NCBI RefSeq assembly: GCF_002939785.1
Contig: NZ_MDEC01000015.1
Coordinates: forward strand, 1 to 64,000
DNA: 64,000 bases
Source of the DNA: Xanthomonas codiaei
GTDB lineage: Bacteria > Pseudomonadota > Gammaproteobacteria > Xanthomonadales > Xanthomonadaceae
Direction: 5' to 3'
Shown here: positions 53,671-63,744 of the stretch, one piece after another
Numbering within the stretch: position 1 is the stretch's first letter
Layout of the letters: each line of letters opens with the position of its first letter
Notes under the pieces: model-generated
What the model was told of the DNA's origin: nothing
Databases searched by the model: none
What the model saw: the letters and a program-made list of their open reading frames with translations, nothing else
Made by a program: the position numbers and the translations under genes

Positions 53671-55695
53671 TCAGAGAATCGGCACCAGGCCGGCACCGAA
53701 GGCAGTGAGCATGCGCACCAGCAGCCACTTCGGTCCCACGTTGACCTCGGGGAAATCGCCGACCGCCACGTAGCACTGGCGAAACTGCGGGTCCTGCCGC
53801 TTGAGCGGGAATGGGCAATCCGGACCGGGCTGGAACTCGTAGTTGGTGGCATAGCGCCAGGGCCAGAAGTCCAGCACCGGCAATGCCTCGGAGACCTTGC
53901 CTACGCTGTAGTTCAAGCCGCTCAGCACCGGCGGTTTTTCGCGCGGGGCCACGGTCCAGGCGTTTTCCGGGCTGATATCGCGCTCGATGCTGGCCGCCAG
54001 GGCCTGCGCAAAGCGTGCATCGTCGATCACCACCGCCGCCTCGGTGTTGTAGTTCTCGCTGCGCGGGTCGAAGTTGTGCGTGCCGATCACGCCGATGCGG
54101 CGGTCCACCACCAGCGACTTGGCATGCAGGCCCATGCGCGCACCCACCCGCGTCACCGGCAGCGGCTTGTTGACCGCGCGCGTGCCCAGGAACGAGGGCC
54201 GGGTTTCGGTACGCAGCACGCGGCGATCGACCTCGCTGCCACCGCGCGCACGGCCGCCACCGCTGCTGCCGCGCAAAGTGCTCGCCGGCGCCCGCGCTGC
54301 GTCGCCGTCGCCACCGCCACTGCTGCCACGCATCGCATTGCCGGCGGCGCTGCCACCGATCAGGCGGTTGTCGCGGCTGTCTTCGTTGGTCTCCGATACC
54401 GGGTTGAGCGGGTCCGGCACCAGGTTGGCGTAGTCCACCGGCGCATCCAGCGGAAACGGCTTGAACTCGTAGACGTTGAAGCCCAGCTCGCGCATGTTGC
54501 GGCGTTTGAACTTGTAGGACAGCGCATACACGATAGGGTTGTCGGTGGCGGCCAGGCTGTTGGTGGACACCACGATGCGCGGCGGCTGCGGGCGGGCGCG
54601 CAAGCTGCGGAAGATCGCCTGGGCTTCGTCGGACAACACCAGATACGGTGTCTGCAGCAGCACCTCCCGCTGCGCACCGGCGATCAGGCCATCGAGCTCC
54701 GGCGCGGTGGACACCGCCTTGGAGGCGTGCTCGCGGCGATGCTTCTGCGGCAGGTCGGCCACGTACACCACACGTTGCACCGGCATGGCCGGGGTGACGA
54801 ATACATCGCGCACGAACTGCGGATCGCTCGCCTCCTGGTCCACCCGCGCCACCCGGTCCGGGCGCCGGAACTGCGCCGGCGGCATCTGCGGGGCGCCCTG
54901 TTCCAGCAGCAGACGGCCCACATCGTTCAGGCGTTCGGCCGGCACGCTGCGTCGCGCGCGCCAGAACGCATCGAAGTTGGCGGCCATGGCGCGCACCTCC
55001 GGCCCGGCCAGGATCACGTCGCGGTCGCGGAAGTTGTACTCGCTGTCCCAGTCGTAATAGTCGTCCTGGTAATTGCGCCCGCCGACCACGCCCAGCACGT
55101 CGTCCACCACCAGCAGCTTGTTGTGCATGCGCTGGTTGAAGCGCCGGAAACAGCACAGCACGCTGCCGGCGTAGTCGAAGTAATTGAGCTTGACCTTGCC
55201 GAAGGTGGGGTTGTAGATGCGCAGCTGCAGGTTTTCATGGCTGCTGGCGAGCGCACCGAGAATCTGCAGGTCGGCGATCGCCGAGAGCTGGTCGATCAGG
55301 ATGCGCACCTTGACCCCGCGCCTGGCGGCGTCGGTCAAGGCATCCAGCACCATCCGGGCGCTGTCGTCCTTGTCGAAGATGTAGGTCTGCAGGTCGATGC
55401 TGCGGGTGGCACTGCGGATCAGGTTGAGCCGCGCCACCAGCGATTGTTCGCCATGGTCGACGATGGTGGCGTAATGGCGCGGCAGCGTCGGCGTGGAGGC
55501 GGTGATGGCCTGCCCGCCCAGCGCGCGCAACGGCGAAGGCTGGGCGCAATGATTGGCCTGGGTGCACTCCACCACCGTGCTGCGTGCAGCGGCAGCGACA
55601 CCGGCAGCGCGGTTGCGCTCGGTTTGCGACAGGCCGGCGCATCCGGTGCCGAGCAACAGCGTTGCCAGCACCAACCCCCTGGACAAAAACTTCAC
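53671..55695 (-). CDS. Phospholipase D-family lipoprotein (cardiolipin-synthase-like)
   Basis: A 674-residue protein with lipobox (LVLATLLLGTGCAGL). The two HKD motifs are MHNKLLVVDDVLGVVGGRN and LHAKSLVVDRRIGVIGTHN, so the catalytic pair is intact. Between the domains, residues about 430-490, is a Gly/Ser/Arg/Asp-rich stretch with repeated RGSSGGG and no equivalent in typical members. The GTG at 55695 shares four bases (GTGA) with the stop of the yceI gene upstream, which fixes the start. It may transfer or hydrolyse phosphatidyl groups in the envelope. Confidence 0.88.
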   Translation of the reverse strand: MKFLSRGLVLATLLLGTGCAGLSQTERNRAAGVAAAARSTVVECTQANHCAQPSPLRALGGQAITASTPTLPRHYATIVDHGEQSLVARLNLIRSATRSIDLQTYIFDKDDSARMVLDALTDAARRGVKVRILIDQLSAIADLQILGALASSHENLQLRIYNPTFGKVKLNYFDYAGSVLCCFRRFNQRMHNKLLVVDDVLGVVGGRNYQDDYYDWDSEYNFRDRDVILAGPEVRAMAANFDAFWRARRSVPAERLNDVGRLLLEQGAPQMPPAQFRRPDRVARVDQEASDPQFVRDVFVTPAMPVQRVVYVADLPQKHRREHASKAVSTAPELDGLIAGAQREVLLQTPYLVLSDEAQAIFRSLRARPQPPRIVVSTNSLAATDNPIVYALSYKFKRRNMRELGFNVYEFKPFPLDAPVDYANLVPDPLNPVSETNEDSRDNRLIGGSAAGNAMRGSSGGGDGDAARAPASTLRGSSGGGRARGGSEVDRRVLRTETRPSFLGTRAVNKPLPVTRVGARMGLHAKSLVVDRRIGVIGTHNFDPRSENYNTEAAVVIDDARFAQALAASIERDISPENAWTVAPREKPPVLSGLNYSVGKVSEALPVLDFWPWRYATNYEFQPGPDCPFPLKRQDPQFRQCYVAVGDFPEVNVGPKWLLVRMLTAFGAGLVPIL

Positions 55696-56264
55696 GGGCG
55701 CCGCGCCTCCTGCAACCGCCCACGCAGAATGAACGTCACCCTGTCGCCCAGGGCCATCTGCCACGCATTCATTCCGTAACGTCCACGCAGGACCGTACCT
55801 CGGCTGATCACGTCGCAATCATAGCCCGGTCGTGCGCATTCAGCCGGCGCCACATGCAGCGTCTCGATGTGGGTGATTCCGCGAATGGTCAGGTTGCCGG
55901 TGATGTCCCCACCGTCCTTGATCGCCTCTTCGGTGTACGGCAGCGACTCGAATTCCACCACCGGGTAGCGCGCGACATCGAAGAAATCCTCGCCGCGCAT
56001 CCAGCCGGTGTAGCGATCCTTGCCCGGGATCTCCACCTGGGTGGCATCCAGCCGGAAGCGCACCTGCTGGCGCTTGTCCGGCAGCTCCACCACTTCACCG
56101 CGAAAGCGCGGGAAAAACCCCTCGATCTTCATCCCGAAGCGGGTCCTGATCTCGAACCCGAAGCGCGATTGCGCCGGATCGATGGTATGCACCTTTTGCT
56201 GCGCCAGGCAGGGAAGCGTGACCCAGAGCGCGAGCCAGGCGAACCAGCGCAGCGACGATGACAC
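55692..56264 (-). CDS. YceI-family periplasmic lipid-binding protein
   Basis: A 190-residue protein with a signal peptide (WFAWLALWVTLPCLAQ). The YceI beta-barrel is visible in HTIDPAQSRFGFEIRTRFG, KIEGFFPRFRGEV and DFFDVARYPVVEFES and TGNLTIRGITH. Family members bind isoprenoid or fatty-acid-like ligands; ligand unknown here. It starts with GTG at 56264, three bases after the stop of sixA, and ends by overlapping the phospholipase D gene. The three genes form an operon. Confidence 0.9.
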   Translation of the reverse strand: MSSSLRWFAWLALWVTLPCLAQQKVHTIDPAQSRFGFEIRTRFGMKIEGFFPRFRGEVVELPDKRQQVRFRLDATQVEIPGKDRYTGWMRGEDFFDVARYPVVEFESLPYTEEAIKDGGDITGNLTIRGITHIETLHVAPAECARPGYDCDVISRGTVLRGRYGMNAWQMALGDRVTFILRGRLQEARRP

Positions 56265-56267
56265 GGA

Positions 56268-56744
56268 TCAAGGCCACCAGAAGGCGGTCAGGCGGGCGAT
56301 GCCCGGCTCGATGGTGGCCTCCAGCGGCAACGCCAGCAATGCGATCGAGGCCGTCGGCATGCCGCGGTAATCGCCGGTCTGGCCGCTGTGCATCAGCGCG
56401 GCCAGCCGCTCCAGGCCGGGGTTGTGGCCGACCAGCAACAGGCGCTCGGCCTCGCGGTGCTCGTCCACCAGGCTGGCCAGGGTGCCGGGGGTGGCCTCGT
56501 AGATGCGCTCGTCCAGGCGTTGTTCGATATAGCCGGTGAGTTCGAGTACCGCCTCCAGGGTTTCGCGCGCGCGCCGGGCCGGCGAGCACAGCACCCGGTC
56601 CGGTACCAGCCGCTGTTCGCGCAGCCAGCGCCCGGCCGCCTCGGCCTCGGCGATGCCGTGCGGCGACAGCGGGCGATCGAAATCGGCCTGACCGGTGTCG
56701 GCCGGCTCGGCGTGGGCATGTCGCAACAAGATCAATTCGCGCAT
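56268..56744 (-). CDS. sixA: Phosphohistidine phosphatase SixA
   Basis: A 158-residue histidine-phosphatase. The RHG-type motif is LILLRHAHAEPADTG with the catalytic histidine at residue 9, the second histidine is in LLVGHNPGLE, and the intermediate CSPARRARETLE is present. SixA removes phosphate from histidine phosphotransfer domains in E. coli. It lies 15 bases after the ParA gene and 3 bases before yceI. Confidence 0.93.
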   Translation of the reverse strand: MRELILLRHAHAEPADTGQADFDRPLSPHGIAEAEAAGRWLREQRLVPDRVLCSPARRARETLEAVLELTGYIEQRLDERIYEATPGTLASLVDEHREAERLLLVGHNPGLERLAALMHSGQTGDYRGMPTASIALLALPLEATIEPGIARLTAFWWP

Positions 56745-56759
56745 GGGAACTTTCCGGTT

Positions 56760-57392
56760 CTAGGACTTCTTGAGCCACTTCAACAGCGGCTCCCAGTCCT
56801 GTTGATGGTCGCGCACCTGCGCCGAGCGATAGTCGAACAAGCTGCGCCCCAACCCGGCCATGACCACATAGGCCTGGGTGTCGCGCAATTGGGTCACCAG
56901 CGGATACGGCCAACTGCCGATCATGTCGGCGGCCTGTTGCGAGGTCTGGGTCCATGGGCGGGCGCGGTTGAGCACCAGGCCCACCGGCAGCTTGCGCTGG
57001 TGCACGCGCGGCACCTTGGCCAGCGTGTTGAGAAAGCCCACCACCGCTTCGATATCCAGCGCCGAGGACAGCACCGGCACGACGATGGCATCGACATGGT
57101 CCAGGAAACCGCCCAGGTCGTCTGCCATGGCACCGGCCGGCGCGTCGATGATCAACGTATCGGTGCCTTCGGGCACGGCGGCCTGCCAGTTGCGGCGTTT
57201 GGTGGCGTCGATCGGCAATACCGCGCTGTCCAGACCGGCACGGCGCTGCGCCCAGCGTGTGGACGACCCCTGTGGATCGGCATCGGCCAGCACGGTGCGC
57301 TGGCCCTGCAACGCCGCATGGGCGGCCAGATTGGTGGCGATCGTGGTCTTGCCGACGCCGCCTTTGGAGGCGGCCACCAGGACTGTCTTCAT
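56760..57392 (-). CDS. ParA/Soj-type ATPase (orphan)
   Basis: A 210-residue P-loop ATPase with the deviant Walker [13 protein letters not shown], the Walker A' LADADPQGS and the Walker B IIDAPAG. This is the MinD/ParA family. No ParB or centromere-like repeat is adjacent, so it is not a partition cassette; orphan ParAs position protein clusters or fimbrial/chemotaxis assemblies. It precedes sixA by 15 bases and probably heads the operon. Confidence 0.92.
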   Translation of the reverse strand: MKTVLVAASKGGVGKTTIATNLAAHAALQGQRTVLADADPQGSSTRWAQRRAGLDSAVLPIDATKRRNWQAAVPEGTDTLIIDAPAGAMADDLGGFLDHVDAIVVPVLSSALDIEAVVGFLNTLAKVPRVHQRKLPVGLVLNRARPWTQTSQQAADMIGSWPYPLVTQLRDTQAYVVMAGLGRSLFDYRSAQVRDHQQDWEPLLKWLKKS

Positions 57393-57704
57393 GCACGCCT
57401 CGCTTCCGGGAGCTGGTCCGCAGCGTACACCGCGCCAAGGTGAGGAAGTAGTCGAAACGCGTTAAGCGCGGCGACCGAGCGTCAGCGCACGAGGTTGCGG
57501 CAGCTGCGTCGCGCAGACGAATGCCGCCATGGCGAGCGCTGGCCAAGACCTGCCTGGTGTGGCTGACCGAGGCCGGGCATGACCGCCCCGGTGCGGTCAT
57601 CGCAATGCAGCATCCGAAGAGGACGCGCGACAGCGCCAGGTCCGCATGCTGGACAGGCAACCCCAGCACGGCGAACAGTCCTGCCCGTGCGCGGTGCGCC
57701 CCGC
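57393..57704. other. Intergenic region upstream of the ParA gene
   Basis: About 310 bases between two minus-strand genes. No gene or repeat recognised; it must contain the promoter of the parA-sixA-yceI-PLD operon, not identifiable by eye. Confidence 0.5.
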
Positions 57705-58622
57705 TCACGCCACCAGCCGCGCCAGCAGCCAGGACCAGGCGGGCAAGGTCAGCAGCGACAGCAGGATGCTGTAGCCGACCATCGCGGCGGCCAGGCGCGG
57801 CGCCAGCCGATGCGAGATGGCCAGCGCGGCAGCGGTGATCATGGTGGGCATGGCCGATTCGAGCACGGTGGTCTGCAACATCAGCCCGTGCAGGCCCAGC
57901 GCCCAGGACAGCGGCAGCGCCAGCATCGGCATCACCGCCAACTTGAAGGCCAGGCCCAGCGCCAGCGGCCTGAGCTCGTCGGCGGGCAGACGCAGTTGCA
58001 GCGAAAAGCCCACCGCCAGCATCACCAGCGGCAGCATGGCATCGGCCAGGCTCTTCAGGCCCGAGCCGATCCAGGCCGGCGGCTGCGCGGGCATCAGGGT
58101 CAGCGCGAACAGCAGTGCCCACAACGGCGGGAATTTCGCTACCCGGGCCAGGATCGTCATGGCGGTAGGCGGGGCGTCGCCGCTGTACCGGGCCAGCACG
58201 TACAGGCCGAAGGTGGACAGCAGCACGAAGGTGCCGAACTGGTCGTAGACCACTGCGTAGGGCAATGCCCGATCGCCAAGCATTGCGCGCACCATCGGAA
58301 ACCCGATGAAGCTGGAGTTGGTGAACACCACGCACATCAGCAAGGCGGCGTAATCGGCGCGACCGATGCGCAGCAGCCGGCTGCAGCCCCACAGCAGCGG
58401 CACGATGAGTGCGGTCAACAGCCACGGCATGGCGATCACCCCGCCCAGCGAGGCGTCCAGATGCAGCCGCGGCACATAGGTCAGCACCGAGGCCGGCAGG
58501 CAGATGTACAGGACGATGCGGTTGAGCACATCGGCGCTGTTGTCCGGCAACACCTTCAGTCGCGCGAATACCAAGCCCAGGCCCAGCATTGCCAGGATCA
58601 ACGCAAATGCATCCACCGCCAT
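57705..58622 (-). CDS. AEC-family membrane transporter
   Basis: A 305-residue protein with ten hydrophobic segments, starting MAVDAFALILAMLGLGLVFARL. The segments VVFTNSSFIGFPMVRAMLGD and LESAMPTMITAAALAISH fit the auxin-efflux-carrier (AEC) family, which in bacteria transports malonate, malate or other organic acids. Substrate unknown. The open frame continues upstream to 58760, but that part is not protein-like. Confidence 0.88.
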   Translation of the reverse strand: MAVDAFALILAMLGLGLVFARLKVLPDNSADVLNRIVLYICLPASVLTYVPRLHLDASLGGVIAMPWLLTALIVPLLWGCSRLLRIGRADYAALLMCVVFTNSSFIGFPMVRAMLGDRALPYAVVYDQFGTFVLLSTFGLYVLARYSGDAPPTAMTILARVAKFPPLWALLFALTLMPAQPPAWIGSGLKSLADAMLPLVMLAVGFSLQLRLPADELRPLALGLAFKLAVMPMLALPLSWALGLHGLMLQTTVLESAMPTMITAAALAISHRLAPRLAAAMVGYSILLSLLTLPAWSWLLARLVA

Positions 58623-59173
58623 GGAGTGATCGTGTCCGTTGAAAACCGGGTGCAGGATCGCATGGCACGCTCTCACCGGTGCGTGGCGGCGCCTGGACCG
58701 GTCATGTGCAACCTGCGATCCGCAGCAGGGATCGTCGAACCGAACGGACCGGTCGCTCACGCGCCGTGCGCCACAGGCTCCCGCATGCAGAAAGGACAGC
58801 GCAGCGTGAAGTTGAGCTCAGCGTTGCGAACGGCGGTACGCCGTGATGACGGCGTCCCGCAGCGGCTCGCCCAGAAGCTGCAAAGCCGACCGGGCCCGAT
58901 CACCCAGCCAATGCATGCAAGGCACGGCTTGCACATGCACATCGGTGATCTCGACAGCGTCCTGCAGCGTTTGCCTGGCCGCTCGCCATCCAACGGGTCG
59001 TCGACCGCATGGACGCCGCAGACACGTTCACGACCGTCCTTGCGGCATGCCCCGCCACAGTGCCTGGACAACGGCCCTGCCGCCAAGCCACCGATCCAGG
59101 CCAATGGCCGGCCGCTATGGCCACCGCATGCAGCGCCCGCGCTGCGGGCTATCCCCGCAGCGCGGCGCCTTGC
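58623..59173. other. Intergenic region without a supported gene
   Basis: About 550 bases between two minus-strand genes. A 115-codon frame at 58757-59104 on the minus strand contains scattered cysteines but no recognisable fold and no ribosome-binding site, and is not called. Confidence 0.5.
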
Positions 59174-59809
59174 TTACGGAAACGCCGGCGGGTTGGCCTG
59201 CCAGGCGGCATGCACCTCGGCCAGGCTGGCGCGCTCTGCCTCGCGCCAGTCCGGCAACAGGCTGACGTAGTTGGCGGTGCTGCTCCAGCGGTCCGGCCAG
59301 GTACGCACGGCGGCGGCATACCATTCGGTCGCCTCCTGCTTGCGTCCGGCCCGCCACAGGGCCAGGGCGGCCGCGGTCGGCAGCCATTGCGGCGTGGCCG
59401 GGCGTCCGTTGGCCAGGTTGGCCCACTGCTGCAGCGCCTGGTCCGGCTTGTCGGCGCGCAACAGATCCCAGCCATAGTTCCAGGTGATCGCGCGGTATTG
59501 CTGGCTGCCGTTGGAAACCAGGGCCAGCGCACCCTGGTACAGCTCGTCGCCCAGCTGCGTGCGTCCGCCGGCGTAGGCCAGCGAGGCCAGCTGTGCGCGG
59601 GGCTCGGCGGCACGAGCGTCGCGTTGCACCATCGCGGCCAGGCGATCGACGACGGCATCGCCCTGGCCTTGCACGGCCACCACCGGTTTGGTCGTGGCAC
59701 GGTCTTCGTCGAAATAGAACTCCTTGGGCTTGGGCAGGTGTTGCGCCTGCGCCAATGACCACACGCCTCCGAGCAGGGCCAGTGCGGCCCATGCGTATTT
59801 CCTTTTCAC
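59174..59809 (-). CDS. Exported TPR-like protein of unknown function
   Basis: A 211-residue protein with signal peptide MKRKYAWAALALLGGVWSLAQA. Mature part contains helical repeats (AAEPRAQLASLAYAGGRTQ, LGDELYQGALALVSNG, PDQALQQWANLANGRPATP) like TPR or Sel1 repeats. Likely periplasmic. The GTG at 59809 has GGGGA seven bases upstream; the family is not recognised. Divergent from the ferredoxin oxidoreductase gene by 194 bases. Confidence 0.78.
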   Translation of the reverse strand: MKRKYAWAALALLGGVWSLAQAQHLPKPKEFYFDEDRATTKPVVAVQGQGDAVVDRLAAMVQRDARAAEPRAQLASLAYAGGRTQLGDELYQGALALVSNGSQQYRAITWNYGWDLLRADKPDQALQQWANLANGRPATPQWLPTAAALALWRAGRKQEATEWYAAAVRTWPDRWSSTANYVSLLPDWREAERASLAEVHAAWQANPPAFP

Positions 59810-60003
59810 TGTGTTTTCCCCTGACAGCAAACGACCCTTCCCGTTCCCATCCTACCCGCAGCACGGCGGCTGCGCATCCGCATGCGAACGGGCGCGTGAA
59901 GGCTGACTGTTACACTTTGCGCCGCCGTTTTGGAATCCGACGGGCGGGTCAGATGGTTTCAGATGACACGCACCGGGTCCCAGCCACCCTTTCCGGGCAC
60001 GCC

Positions 60004-63000
60004 ATGACCAGTACTGCTGCACTTTCCTCTCCCGACTCTGCCAACACGCCGGAGCTCGGCCGGGTGGATGCGGACTACACGCTGGAGCACAAATACACGC
60101 GCGCCGATGGCCGCATCTACCTGTCGGGCGTGCAGGCGCTGGTGCGGCTGCCGCTGATGCAGCGGCTGCGCGACCAGGCCGCCGGCCTGGATACGGCCGG
60201 CTTCGTCAGCGGCTATCGCGGCAGCCCGCTGGGCGGGCTGGACCTGGAACTGTGGCGCGCGCGCAAGCATCTGGACGCGGCCCGGGTGACCTTCACCCCC
60301 GGTCTCAACGAGGACCTTGCCGCCACCATGGTGTGGGGCACCCAGCAGACCAACCTGTTCCCCGGCGCCAAGGTGCAGGGCGTGTACGGCATGTGGTACG
60401 GCAAGGGGCCGGGCGTGGACCGCAGCGGCGACGTGTTCAAACACGGCAACGCCGCCGGCACCTCCCCCTACGGCGGCGTGCTGGCGCTGGCCGCCGACGA
60501 CCACGCCTGCCGCAGTTCGACCCTGCCGCATGGCTCGGAAGACGAATTCGTCAGCGCGATGATGCCCATCCTCAACCCGGCCGGGGTGCAGGACATCCTG
60601 GACATGGGCCTGCTCGGCTGGGCGATGAGCCGCTATACCGGGCGCTGGATCGGCTTCAAGACCATCGCCGAGACGGTGGAATCGTCCGCCTCGGTCGAGG
60701 TGAACCCGTTCGCGCGCAGCATCGTGCTGCCGGAGGACTTCGCGCTGCCGCCGGGAGGCCTGAGCATCCGCTGGCCTGACCCGCCGGTGGATCAGGAAAT
60801 GCGCCTGCATCGCTATGCGGTGGCCGCCGCGCAGGCGTTCGCGCGCGCCAACGGCATCGACAAGGTGGTGCTGGACTGCCCGCAGGCGCGGCTGGGCATC
60901 GTTACCACCGGCAAGAGCTACCTGGACGTGCTGCAGGCGCTGGAATATCTGGGCCTGGATGCGCGCGCCTGCGCGCAGATCGGTATCCGCGTCTACAAGG
61001 TCGGCATGACCTGGCCGCTGGAGCCGGTGGGCATCGGCGCGTTTGCGCGCGGGCTGGAAGACATCGTGGTGGTGGAGGAAAAGAAGGCCTTCATCGAGCG
61101 GCAGATGAAGGAGCTGTTCTACAACTGGCCGGCCAGCGCCGGCGCGCGGCCGAGCATCGTCGGCAAGTACGACGAGCATGGCGCGTGGATCCTGCCTTCC
61201 ACCGGCGAGCTGACCCCGGCCACCATCGCCGCGGTGATCGGCAAGCGCATCCTGCGCCTGCTGCAATCGAGCACGATCAACACCGATTCGATCGAGCAGC
61301 GCCTGCGCTGGATGGATGCCAAGGAAGCGGAAATGGCGCTGCCGCGCGCACAGTTCCCGCGTGTGCCGCACTACTGCTCCGGCTGCCCGCACAACACCTC
61401 CACCGCGGTGCCGGAGGGCTCGCGTGCACTGGGCGGCATCGGCTGCCACTACATGGTGACCTGGATGAATCGCGCCACCGACACCTTCACCCACATGGGT
61501 GGTGAGGGCGTCACGTGGTCCGGGCAGGCGCCGTTCACCGACACCGCGCATGTGTTCCAGAACCTGGGCGATGGCACCTACTTCCACAGCGGCTCGCTGG
61601 CGATCCGGCAGTCGGTGGCCACCGGGGTCAACATCACCTACAAGATCCTATACAACGATGCGGTGGCGATGACCGGCGGCCAGCCGGTGGACGGCACGCT
61701 GACCGTGCCGGACATCGCGCATCAGTTGCGTGCCGAAGGCATCCACGAGATTGCCGTGGTCAGCGACGACATCGGCAAATGGACGCGGCGGCGCGACCTG
61801 TTTCCTGCCGAGGTGGCCTTCCACGACCGCAGCGAACTGGAGGCGGTGCAGCAGCATCTGCGCACGGTCAAGGGCGTGTCGATCCTGATCTACGACCAGA
61901 CCTGCGCCACCGAAAAACGCCGCCGCCGCAAGCGCGGCAAGCTGGTCGATCCGCCCAAACGCGTCATGATCAATTCGCTGGTGTGCGAAGGCTGCGGCGA
62001 TTGCGGGGAAAAGAGTTTCTGCGTGTCGGTGTTGCCGAAGGAAACCGAATTCGGCCGCAAGCGCCAGATCGACCAGTCCAACTGCAACAAGGATTATTCC
62101 TGCGTCTCGGGCTTTTGCCCGAGCTTTGTCACCGTGCATGGCGGTGCGCCACGCAAGGGCAAGCGGCGCGATGCCAGCGCGCTGCTGGACAGCCTGCCCG
62201 AGCCGCCGCAGCGCACTACGCTGGAGCATCCCTGGAACATCCTGATCACCGGCGTCGGCGGCACCGGCGTGGTGACCATCGGCGCGCTGCTGGGCATGGC
62301 CGGGCATCTGGAAGGCAAGGGCGCCACCGTGCTGGACCAGACCGGGCTGGCGCAGAAAGGCGGCGCGGTGACCACGCATATCCGCATCGCACGCCAGCCC
62401 GACGACATCCACGCGGTGCGCATCGCCGCCGGCGAAGCGGATCTGGTGCTGGGCTGCGACATGGTGGTGGTCAACGACTATTGGGCGCTGTCCAAGGTGC
62501 GCGAGGTCCGCACCCAGGTGGTGCTCAACACCTACGAGGCGATGCCCGGCACGTTCACCACCCAGCCGGACCTGCAGTTCCCCGCCGCGCAGATCATCGC
62601 CGGCGTGCGGACCGCGCTGGGCGGGCGCGATCCCTTGCTGCTGGATGCCACGCAACTGGCCACCGCACTGCTGGGCGACGCCATCGCCAGCAATCTGTTC
62701 GTGCTGGGCTATGCCTGGCAGCATGGGCTGGTACCGCTGTCGCATGCGGCGCTGATGCGCGCGATCGAACTCAATGGCGCGGCAGTGGCGATGAACCAGC
62801 AGGCCTTCGCGTGGGGCCGCCTGGCTGCGATCGATCTGCCTGCGGTACAGCGCGCTGCGGGCCTGGCCGGCGCACCTGCGCCGGCGCACCTGCAGGGCGA
62901 CACGCCGGCGCCACGCGCGCCAGGCAGTTGGGAAGACCACGACCTCAGCGGGCAGAGTGCGCCGCGCGCGTTGGCGCAAACCGATGGCGGCACGCTGCAT

Positions 63001-63711
63001 CGCGAAGTCGATGCACCGGCCGCGCTGCTCGACGACGAGCAGCTGGCAGCCTCGCTGGACGAAGCCATCGCGCGTCGCATCGCGTTCCTGACCGACTACC
63101 AGGATGCGGCCTACGCGCAGCGCTATCGCGCACTGGTGGACCGCGTGCGCAGCCACGAGGCACAGCGCGTGCCCGGCAGCAGCGCACTGACCGAAGCGGT
63201 CGCCCGCTACGCCTTCAAGCTGATGGCCTACAAGGACGAATACGAAGTGGCGCGGCTGTACACACGCGGCGATTTCCAGCGCCGGCTGCAGCAGCAGTTC
63301 GAGGGCGACTACACGGTGCGCTTCCATCTGGCGCCACCGTTGCTGGCAAAGAAGGACGCACAGGGCAACCTGATCAAGCGCGAGTACGGGCCGTGGATGT
63401 TCACCGCCTTCAAGCTGCTGGCGCGGTTGAAGTTCCTGCGTGGCGGCAGGCTCGACGTGTTCGGCTACACCGCCGAGCGGCGCGGCGAACGCCAGCTGAT
63501 TGCCGACTACAGTGCGACCGTGGCGCTGCTGCTGGAACGCCTGGATGCCGACAACGTGGGCCTGGCCGCAGAGATCGCCAGCATTCCCGAACATATCCGC
63601 GGCTATGGCCACATCAAGCATGCGCACCTGCAGGACGCCAAGGCGCGGGAAGCGGCGCTGCTGGCGCAATGGCGCAATCCGAAGGCGCTGCATGTGGTGC
63701 AGATGGCCTGA
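60004..63711 (+). CDS. Indolepyruvate ferredoxin oxidoreductase, fused IorA/IorB type
   Basis: A 1235-residue protein that oxidatively decarboxylates indolepyruvate or other aryl/branched 2-oxo acids to acyl-CoA with ferredoxin as acceptor. It has the ThDP-dependent part with YRGSPLGGLDLELW and the ThDP/Mg region GIGCHYM plus GEGVTWSGQAPF. Iron-sulfur motifs are CSGCPHN near residue 456 and CEGCGDCGEKSFC near 661. The C-terminal gamma-type domain begins ILITGVGGTGVVTIGALLG. The ATG at 60004 (MTSTAALSSPDS) is chosen; an ATG at 59953 is in frame. Usually found in aerobes or facultative proteobacteria as this single long chain. Confidence 0.93.
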   Translation: MTSTAALSSPDSANTPELGRVDADYTLEHKYTRADGRIYLSGVQALVRLPLMQRLRDQAAGLDTAGFVSGYRGSPLGGLDLELWRARKHLDAARVTFTPGLNEDLAATMVWGTQQTNLFPGAKVQGVYGMWYGKGPGVDRSGDVFKHGNAAGTSPYGGVLALAADDHACRSSTLPHGSEDEFVSAMMPILNPAGVQDILDMGLLGWAMSRYTGRWIGFKTIAETVESSASVEVNPFARSIVLPEDFALPPGGLSIRWPDPPVDQEMRLHRYAVAAAQAFARANGIDKVVLDCPQARLGIVTTGKSYLDVLQALEYLGLDARACAQIGIRVYKVGMTWPLEPVGIGAFARGLEDIVVVEEKKAFIERQMKELFYNWPASAGARPSIVGKYDEHGAWILPSTGELTPATIAAVIGKRILRLLQSSTINTDSIEQRLRWMDAKEAEMALPRAQFPRVPHYCSGCPHNTSTAVPEGSRALGGIGCHYMVTWMNRATDTFTHMGGEGVTWSGQAPFTDTAHVFQNLGDGTYFHSGSLAIRQSVATGVNITYKILYNDAVAMTGGQPVDGTLTVPDIAHQLRAEGIHEIAVVSDDIGKWTRRRDLFPAEVAFHDRSELEAVQQHLRTVKGVSILIYDQTCATEKRRRRKRGKLVDPPKRVMINSLVCEGCGDCGEKSFCVSVLPKETEFGRKRQIDQSNCNKDYSCVSGFCPSFVTVHGGAPRKGKRRDASALLDSLPEPPQRTTLEHPWNILITGVGGTGVVTIGALLGMAGHLEGKGATVLDQTGLAQKGGAVTTHIRIARQPDDIHAVRIAAGEADLVLGCDMVVVNDYWALSKVREVRTQVVLNTYEAMPGTFTTQPDLQFPAAQIIAGVRTALGGRDPLLLDATQLATALLGDAIASNLFVLGYAWQHGLVPLSHAALMRAIELNGAAVAMNQQAFAWGRLAAIDLPAVQRAAGLAGAPAPAHLQGDTPAPRAPGSWEDHDLSGQSAPRALAQTDGGTLHREVDAPAALLDDEQLAASLDEAIARRIAFLTDYQDAAYAQRYRALVDRVRSHEAQRVPGSSALTEAVARYAFKLMAYKDEYEVARLYTRGDFQRRLQQQFEGDYTVRFHLAPPLLAKKDAQGNLIKREYGPWMFTAFKLLARLKFLRGGRLDVFGYTAERRGERQLIADYSATVALLLERLDADNVGLAAEIASIPEHIRGYGHIKHAHLQDAKAREAALLAQWRNPKALHVVQMA

Positions 63712-63744
63712 TGCGATGCTCAAGTCACAGGGGCTGCGCCAGGG

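Noticed and set aside
53518..55779. 753-codon open frame opposite the phospholipase D gene
   Set aside because: Antisense shadow; the minus strand has both HKD motifs and a lipobox.
58757..59104. 115-codon frame with several cysteines
   Set aside because: Cysteines are not arranged as a known zinc motif and the frame merges into non-coding sequence upstream of the AEC gene.
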